Shown here piece by piece: positions 30,593-34,046 of a stretch of 34,046 nt of DNA (position 1 is the first letter of the stretch; the number at the start of each line of letters is the position of its first letter). Under the pieces are notes generated by a model. That model did not search any database, was not told the DNA's origin, and saw nothing but the letters and a program-made list of their open reading frames with translations. Origin of the DNA: JAGLQA01 sp023135565 (lineage in GTDB: Bacteria; Acidobacteriota; Aminicenantia; UBA2199). The position numbers were made by a program, and so were the translations under genes. The stretch is taken from NCBI GenBank assembly GCA_030639305.1, contig DAOWCY010000059.1, positions 1-34,046 on the forward strand. Direction: 5' to 3'.

Positions 30593-31024
30593 ATGAAAAA
30601 AGCCGACGACCTGATAACAAAACTAAAAAAATATTTCGCCAACCGAAACGATATTGCTTTCGCTTTTCTATTCGGCTCTTATGCCGCGGGGCGAGCAAAT
30701 AGGCATTCGGATATCGACGTTGCGGTTTATTTTTACCCCGGTGTACGTCACCCCGTACCTTATGAAGAAGAAACCTATTACGATGGGGAAGACCAGGTTT
30801 GGGCAGACCTGGACCAACTCCTGGGAAAAGAAGTGGAATTGTTGGTTCTAAACCGGGCGTCCGCCGCGGTATGCGGCAGCGCAGCCAGGGGAATCATATT
30901 GTCCGTGAAAGACTGGCCGCTTTATTTTGATTTTGTCGAAACGATTTCGCGGGAAGCGGAGGATTTTATGTATATGAGAATAAAGGATTTCAGGCAGAGG
31001 TTAGGCAGCGCCGCAGCGCTGTAG
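30593..31024 (+). CDS. mntA: MntA-like nucleotidyltransferase antitoxin
   Basis: A 143-aa MNT-domain protein with G-S-Y-A-A-G-R-A-N-R-H-S-D-I-D (about residues 28-42), the G-S-x10-D-x-D signature that binds ATP and metal. In characterised MntA/HepT systems the MNT protein transfers AMP groups to the HEPN toxin and inactivates it. It is longer than the minimal MNT at 5037, with an extra C-terminal helix. The HepT gene follows 16 bp later, with GGGAGA as its ribosome site. The promoter leaves virtually no leader, so the antitoxin mRNA is predicted to be leaderless while the toxin has a Shine-Dalgarno. Confidence 0.88.
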   Translation: MKKADDLITKLKKYFANRNDIAFAFLFGSYAAGRANRHSDIDVAVYFYPGVRHPVPYEEETYYDGEDQVWADLDQLLGKEVELLVLNRASAAVCGSAARGIILSVKDWPLYFDFVETISREAEDFMYMRIKDFRQRLGSAAAL

Positions 31025-31040
31025 CTGCACGGGAGACCGG

Positions 31041-31487
31041 ATGATACGAGAATTTGCAGACAGGCTGGTAAGACATATTAGCTTCCTCGAGGCTGAACTC
31101 GAAGATTATATCAAATTTAAAAAAGTAACCCGCCCGGAATATCTAAAAGAAAGAGATAAAAGACGAAATGTGGAACGTTGGATCGAAAATATCATAAATT
31201 CCACGGTGGATATTTCCAGGGTGATTCTTAATATCGAGGGAATCCCTATCCCGGATACATACAGGCGAGTTGTGGCTATGGTCTCCACGGTTGAGGGGCT
31301 GGAGGGGGCTAATGCGGAAAAGTTGTCGAAATGGGTCAGGTTCAGGAATGTGGTCGCCCATGAATACCTTGACATCAAGTGGAGTTCCATAACCAAATTT
31401 ATTAATGAATCGGAACGGCCCTATAAAAATTTTATCCCGGTAGTAAAAAAATATCTCGAAAACAGGTTAGACAAAGAAGAATTGTAG
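31041..31487 (+). CDS. hepT: HepT-like HEPN ribonuclease toxin (DUF86 family)
   Basis: A 148-aa, nearly all-helical HEPN protein. The nuclease motif R-x4-H is present as R-N-V-V-A-H followed by E-Y (about residues 103-110). The Tyr two residues after the His is the site modified by MntA in studied pairs. The long first helices and K-S-x-x-S-like central turn fit the DUF86/HepT family. Motif residues look intact, so the pair is likely functional, in contrast to the broken HEPN at 5318-5528. Confidence 0.88.
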   Translation: MIREFADRLVRHISFLEAELEDYIKFKKVTRPEYLKERDKRRNVERWIENIINSTVDISRVILNIEGIPIPDTYRRVVAMVSTVEGLEGANAEKLSKWVRFRNVVAHEYLDIKWSSITKFINESERPYKNFIPVVKKYLENRLDKEEL

Positions 31488-31665
31488 CCGAAAAAGTAAC
31501 AGTCCAAATTACTGAACTTTCTAACAAATCTTGAATTCCGAAACAATTTTATATCCATTCCCTACCGCTAAGTAACGGCTCCTACAACCTAAACAATCTC
31601 GAAAAAAAATCAAAAAAAATTTGCTTTTCCATATTGTTTTATGATAACATTTCAGCGGAGAAAAA

Positions 31666-31749
31666 ATGATGAGAAACCAAAACAAAAAAGGGTTGAAAGT
31701 TCCCCCGACAAAAACTTTCGACAATACGCTAAATTTTAAAAGGAGGTAA
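31666..31749 (+). CDS. Possible 27-codon upstream ORF coupled to the 31752 gene
   Basis: ATG 31666 is preceded by GGAG (31657-31660). The 27 codons (start M-M-R-N-Q-N-K-K-G-L-K-V-P-P) end with a TAA at 31747-31749, which lies at the end of the AAGGAGG ribosome site of the next gene, 2 nt before its ATG. The peptide is basic and has no family I know. Its position suggests translational coupling rather than a product with its own function. TTGCTT (31621-31626) and TAACAT (31645-31650), 18 bp apart, may be the promoter. Confidence 0.35.
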   Translation: MMRNQNKKGLKVPPTKTFDNTLNFKRR

Positions 31750-31751
31750 CC

Positions 31752-32777
31752 ATGCTTGGTTCCGAAATTCTTGAAGTGACAATGGGCCTAATCTTTGTGT
31801 ATCTATTGGCCAGCCTACTGTGCTCCTCTGTCAGGGAGGGGATCGCAAAACTAACAAATGTCCGGGCAAAATCCCTGGAAGAATCCCTGACCGGTTTGCT
31901 CAAAAGCGATAAATTAGTGAAGGAAGTATATCAAAACCCGCTGATTAAACAATTTCGCGATGAGGAAACAAACAAAAAACCGCATAAAATACCGGTGAAA
32001 AAATTAACTTCAGCCCTGCTCGATACCCTGGCGAATTTCGACAAAGAAAAAACAGAGGCTTTCGAGGAGATCGAAAAAGGCATCAAAGGAATCAACAATG
32101 CCCGCATAAGAACCGCTCTGCTGGATGTGCTGCACGGCGTGGAAAGCAAAACCGGCGAATTGGAAGAAAAGGTAGAAAAAGCCCACAAAATAGTAGAGGG
32201 CTGGTTCGATCATAACATGGAAAACCTGAGAACATGGTACAGGAAAAAAACCCGCGAAGTGCTGTTTGTCATCGGTTTAATATTCTGCGTTTTCCTGAAT
32301 TTAGATACCCTCATGATTATTAAAGGTCTTTACCACAATCAAGGGCTGCGCGAATCTTTTGTTTCCACTGCGATGGATACCGTTAAAAAGCCCCTTCCCG
32401 CTACAGCGGAAAGCAGCGAAAAAAAACCGGCTGCTGAAGAAACCACCGGAGAAACCCCGGAGCAGCCGGAAAACACAGCAGAAAAAGGCGCTGCCGGGGA
32501 TAAAACGGTGGCAGAACTAAGCGGCGCATTGAAAAATATGGAAAATAATGCCGTTGAATTCGGTGAAGTCACCGCGCAGCCGGGTTTCCCCATCGGCTGG
32601 GCGCTGGATAAAACCCAGGCCCAGGATCCCCGCGGTCTGCCGGTGAAAGGCGATTGGTTGGCCTGGCTTTACAAAATTTTGGGTTTGCTGATCACGTCGC
32701 TGGCGATCTCGCTGGGCGCTCCTTTCTGGTTCGATCTGATGAAAAAGTTGGCCGACTTCAAAAAACCGCAGAATTAA
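31752..32777 (+). CDS. Membrane protein of unknown function with three TM segments
   Basis: A 341-aa protein. TM1 lies at the N-terminus (about residues 8-26, L-I-F-V-Y-L-L-A-S-L-L). A long charged helical region follows (about 30-170, coiled-coil-like with E-E-I-E-K-G-I-K and L-E-E-K-V-E-K), then TM2 (about 173-195) and an Ala/Glu/Thr/Pro-rich low-complexity linker (about 215-255). It ends with TM3 (about 310-330) and the motif L-G-A-P-F-W-F-D-L-M-K-K-L. That C-terminal motif recurs in unnamed bacterial membrane proteins, but I know no function for it. It has a very strong AAGGAGG site. The gene converges on and overlaps tmk by 4 nt. Confidence 0.75.
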   Translation: MLGSEILEVTMGLIFVYLLASLLCSSVREGIAKLTNVRAKSLEESLTGLLKSDKLVKEVYQNPLIKQFRDEETNKKPHKIPVKKLTSALLDTLANFDKEKTEAFEEIEKGIKGINNARIRTALLDVLHGVESKTGELEEKVEKAHKIVEGWFDHNMENLRTWYRKKTREVLFVIGLIFCVFLNLDTLMIIKGLYHNQGLRESFVSTAMDTVKKPLPATAESSEKKPAAEETTGETPEQPENTAEKGAAGDKTVAELSGALKNMENNAVEFGEVTAQPGFPIGWALDKTQAQDPRGLPVKGDWLAWLYKILGLLITSLAISLGAPFWFDLMKKLADFKKPQN

Positions 32778-33373
32778 AAAGAATCTATTTTGTTCCTTAC
32801 CCGGTCGAATACTTCGTCCAAAGGGGGAGTGCCGTCGATAATATGAATACCCGGAGCGCGCAGCTCTAAATAGTTCGCCCTTACTTTTTGTAAGAAATCC
32901 CTTTTCTCAAAAAGTTTCGCTTCGTAGTCGCGTCCGCGCTTAATTCTTTTTAAAGCGGTATCCACATCCACGTCGATGATAAAAGTAATATCAGGAGCCG
33001 GCGCAAAGGCGGTATTCCGCTCTATGATCTCCTCTATGGAAAATCCCCTGGCTCCCTGGTAACAGGCTGTGGAAAAATAATAACGGTCCAAGATGACGGT
33101 TTTGTTTTGCCGCAGGCCGGGCAAGATATTGTTCTTCACATTCCACTGCCTGTCTTTGATGAAATATTCCAGTTCTTCTTCGATGGGGATGCTCTCTTTC
33201 AAATTGGCAAGTTCCCTGATTTTCCTGCCCCACCGGGAATCAGCCGGTTCGCGAAACCACTGTACTTCGTTCCCGCTGTCCTGTAGATAAGACAGCAGCA
33301 GTTTAGAAACAGAGGTTTTGCCGGAACCGTCGATACCTTCAAAAACGATCAATGATGGCTTCTGTATTTTCAT
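32774..33373 (-). CDS. tmk: Thymidylate kinase (dTMP kinase)
   Basis: A 199-aa P-loop kinase converting dTMP to dTDP for DNA synthesis. P-loop F-E-G-I-D-G-S-G-K-T-S (residues 11-21), the D-R-Y-Y-F-S-T-A-C-Y-Q-G nucleotide-monophosphate site (about 95-106), the lid R-G-R-D-Y-E-A-K-L-F-E, and the final strand all fit. The family is usually about 200-215 aa, so it is full length. The second lid residue pattern (R-G-R-D) differs from the common R in E. coli Tmk. The promoter is TTGACA-17-TAAAAT with only 14 nt to the ATG. Confidence 0.93.
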   Translation of the reverse strand: MKIQKPSLIVFEGIDGSGKTSVSKLLLSYLQDSGNEVQWFREPADSRWGRKIRELANLKESIPIEEELEYFIKDRQWNVKNNILPGLRQNKTVILDRYYFSTACYQGARGFSIEEIIERNTAFAPAPDITFIIDVDVDTALKRIKRGRDYEAKLFEKRDFLQKVRANYLELRAPGIHIIDGTPPLDEVFDRVRNKIDSF

Positions 33374-33387
33374 GTTTACCTAAAGAG

Positions 33388-33416
33388 ATTTTAAAGAAAA
33401 TACCCCCACATGTCAA
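33388..33416 (-). promoter_or_regulatory. Promoter of tmk
   Basis: On the minus strand, TTGACA (33416-33411), a 17-bp spacer and TAAAAT (33393-33388). The -10 box ends 14 nt before the ATG, leaving a leader of about 7 nt and no room for a full Shine-Dalgarno. Confidence 0.55.
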
Positions 33417-33450
33417 CCCCGTGGCGCAGGCTTGAATCTCTTATCAATTT

Positions 33451-33487
33451 GCCTCCGGCGGCCAAAAACCTTTTTGTAAAAAGGTTT
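33451..33487 (-). repeat. Composite intergenic repeat, copy G (variant) with 10-bp hairpin
   Basis: GCCTCCGGCGGCC (33451-33463) runs into a perfect hairpin, AAACCTTTTT (33466-33475) and AAAAAGGTTT (33478-33487), with a 2-nt loop. This has the plan of the AAACTTTT/AAAAGTTT block of the other copies, with compensating changes on both arms. A further 8-bp inverted pair, CTTCTCAT (33503-33510) and ATGAGAAG (33589-33596), fills the rest of the gap. Confidence 0.65.
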
Positions 33488-33598
33488 CTGGACTTCCCAA
33501 AACTTCTCATGAGCGATACGTCCGAGGGAGAATTTAACCGATTAACGTAGGCTGCACAGAGGCTTTCTCGCATTTTGATGGGAATTTTATGAGAAGCT

Positions 33599-33892
33599 CT
33601 AAAAGCTCAGGCTGAGTTCTCCAGCCCGGTTGTCGCCTCTCAGCACTGCGATTAAATCTAATATTTTTTTATCGGGTTCCAACACTTTTCTCTGCCGCCG
33701 CAGTTCCTGCGCAGGCATGAGGGTGATATTAGAGTTCTTCCTGATAAAAGCCGGGGTGTCGATGTGACCTAAAGATTTCCCGCCGTGTTTCTCGACATAT
33801 TCACGGGCCACTTTTTCTAAATCCCCTTCAGCCCGCGGGGCCTCATATTCCTCTTCACGGTAGTTAAATTGTAATGCGTTTACTAATGCCAT
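33599..33892 (-). CDS. Small protein of unknown function
   Basis: A 97-aa soluble, charged protein. It starts M-A-L-V-N-A-L-Q-F-N-Y, has a central E-K-V-A-R-E-Y-V-E-K-H-G-G-K and ends D-K-K-I-L-D-L-I-A-V-L-R-G. A strong AGGAGGT site precedes the ATG at 33892. No family recognised; the upstream direct repeats may be binding sites for it or for a regulator. Confidence 0.6.
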   Translation of the reverse strand: MALVNALQFNYREEEYEAPRAEGDLEKVAREYVEKHGGKSLGHIDTPAFIRKNSNITLMPAQELRRQRKVLEPDKKILDLIAVLRGDNRAGELSLSF

Positions 33893-33914
33893 TTTATTAC
33901 CTCCTGGCTATAGC

Positions 33915-33957
33915 GCTCAGATAAAGTAACCCGTTTTTGCTCAGATAAAGTAATCCG
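33915..33957. repeat. Two 19-bp direct repeats spaced 24 bp
   Basis: 33915-33933 and 33939-33957 both read GCTCAGATAAAGTAA(C/T)CCG, 18 of 19 identical, with a 24-bp period. They lie just upstream of the 33599-33892 gene. They may be iterons or operators, or the multiple end repeats of an IS21-like element whose body lies outside the window. Confidence 0.55.
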
Positions 33958-34046
33958 CCCAATCTACATATCAAATGCCCCTTAAAAAAGCTTAGGACAC
34001 TCTTTTTCTTTTCCAAGTAGCAGAAATGGTGGTATCATTTAAGTGA

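Noticed and set aside
9261..33487. Repeats as a CRISPR array
   Set aside because: Copies are kilobases apart, differ in length and orientation, and have no regular spacers or cas genes.

Overview
The window looks like chromosomal DNA of an uncultured, anaerobic, diderm bacterium. Signs of this are an oxygen-sensitive iron-sulfur transhydrogenase-like operon, a periplasmic adaptor with MacB-type permeases, an export-signal phosphatase and a sensor kinase with a large extracytoplasmic propeller. The gene mix and the GC-rich palindromic intergenic repeats recall Candidatus Aminicenantota-like genomes, but no rRNA or other phylogenetic marker was seen, so this is only an impression.

Layout. 1-4.4 kb: an inverted-repeat element, then a hybrid sensor histidine kinase (14 propeller blades, Y_Y_Y, HisKA, HATPase, two receivers) broken by one missing base. 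4.5-5.5 kb: gene debris, with the C-terminal piece of an AlbA_2/HATPase_c_4 regulator and an MNT nucleotidyltransferase beside a broken HEPN partner. 5.7-10.2 kb: a MacAB-like exporter (adaptor, two permeases, ATPase) whose ATPase gene is separated from the rest by a repeat. 10.3-11.9 kb: a membrane-anchored SGNH hydrolase and a sigma-region-2-only ECF-like protein. 12.1-18.7 kb: a tightly overlapping four-gene redox operon, NuoF-like, NuoG-like, NfnA-like and NfnB-like. It probably encodes a flavin-based NADH/ferredoxin/NADP(H) transhydrogenase complex.

19-23.5 kb is an AT-richer accessory stretch. It holds an XRE regulator/membrane protein/small frameshifted ORF cassette, a fluoride riboswitch with crcB between inverted repeats, a toroid (prenyltransferase/squalene-cyclase-like) protein and a DinJ-YafQ toxin-antitoxin pair. 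23.8-29.4 kb holds a PafA-like phosphatase, an unknown protein, a VWA-FHA membrane protein and a REC-GGDEF response regulator. 29.5-31.5 kb holds two more toxin-antitoxin pairs (UPF0175/PIN-DUF3368 and MntA/HepT). 31.7-34 kb holds a membrane protein of unknown function with a possible upstream 27-codon ORF, thymidylate kinase and a small unknown protein.

Two genome-scale themes appear. (1) A family of composite GC/AT palindromic repeats occurs at least seven times between genes. (2) Many promoters can be read directly as sigma-70-like boxes with exactly 17-bp spacers. At several genes (kinase, SGNH hydrolase, phosphatase, MntA, perhaps the ECF protein) the -10 box ends only 4-9 nt before the ATG and no Shine-Dalgarno is visible, which predicts leaderless mRNAs. 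Other genes (redox operon, crcB, dinJ, GGDEF, 31752) have clear Shine-Dalgarno sites. No tRNA, rRNA, CRISPR array, prophage or complete insertion sequence was recognised.
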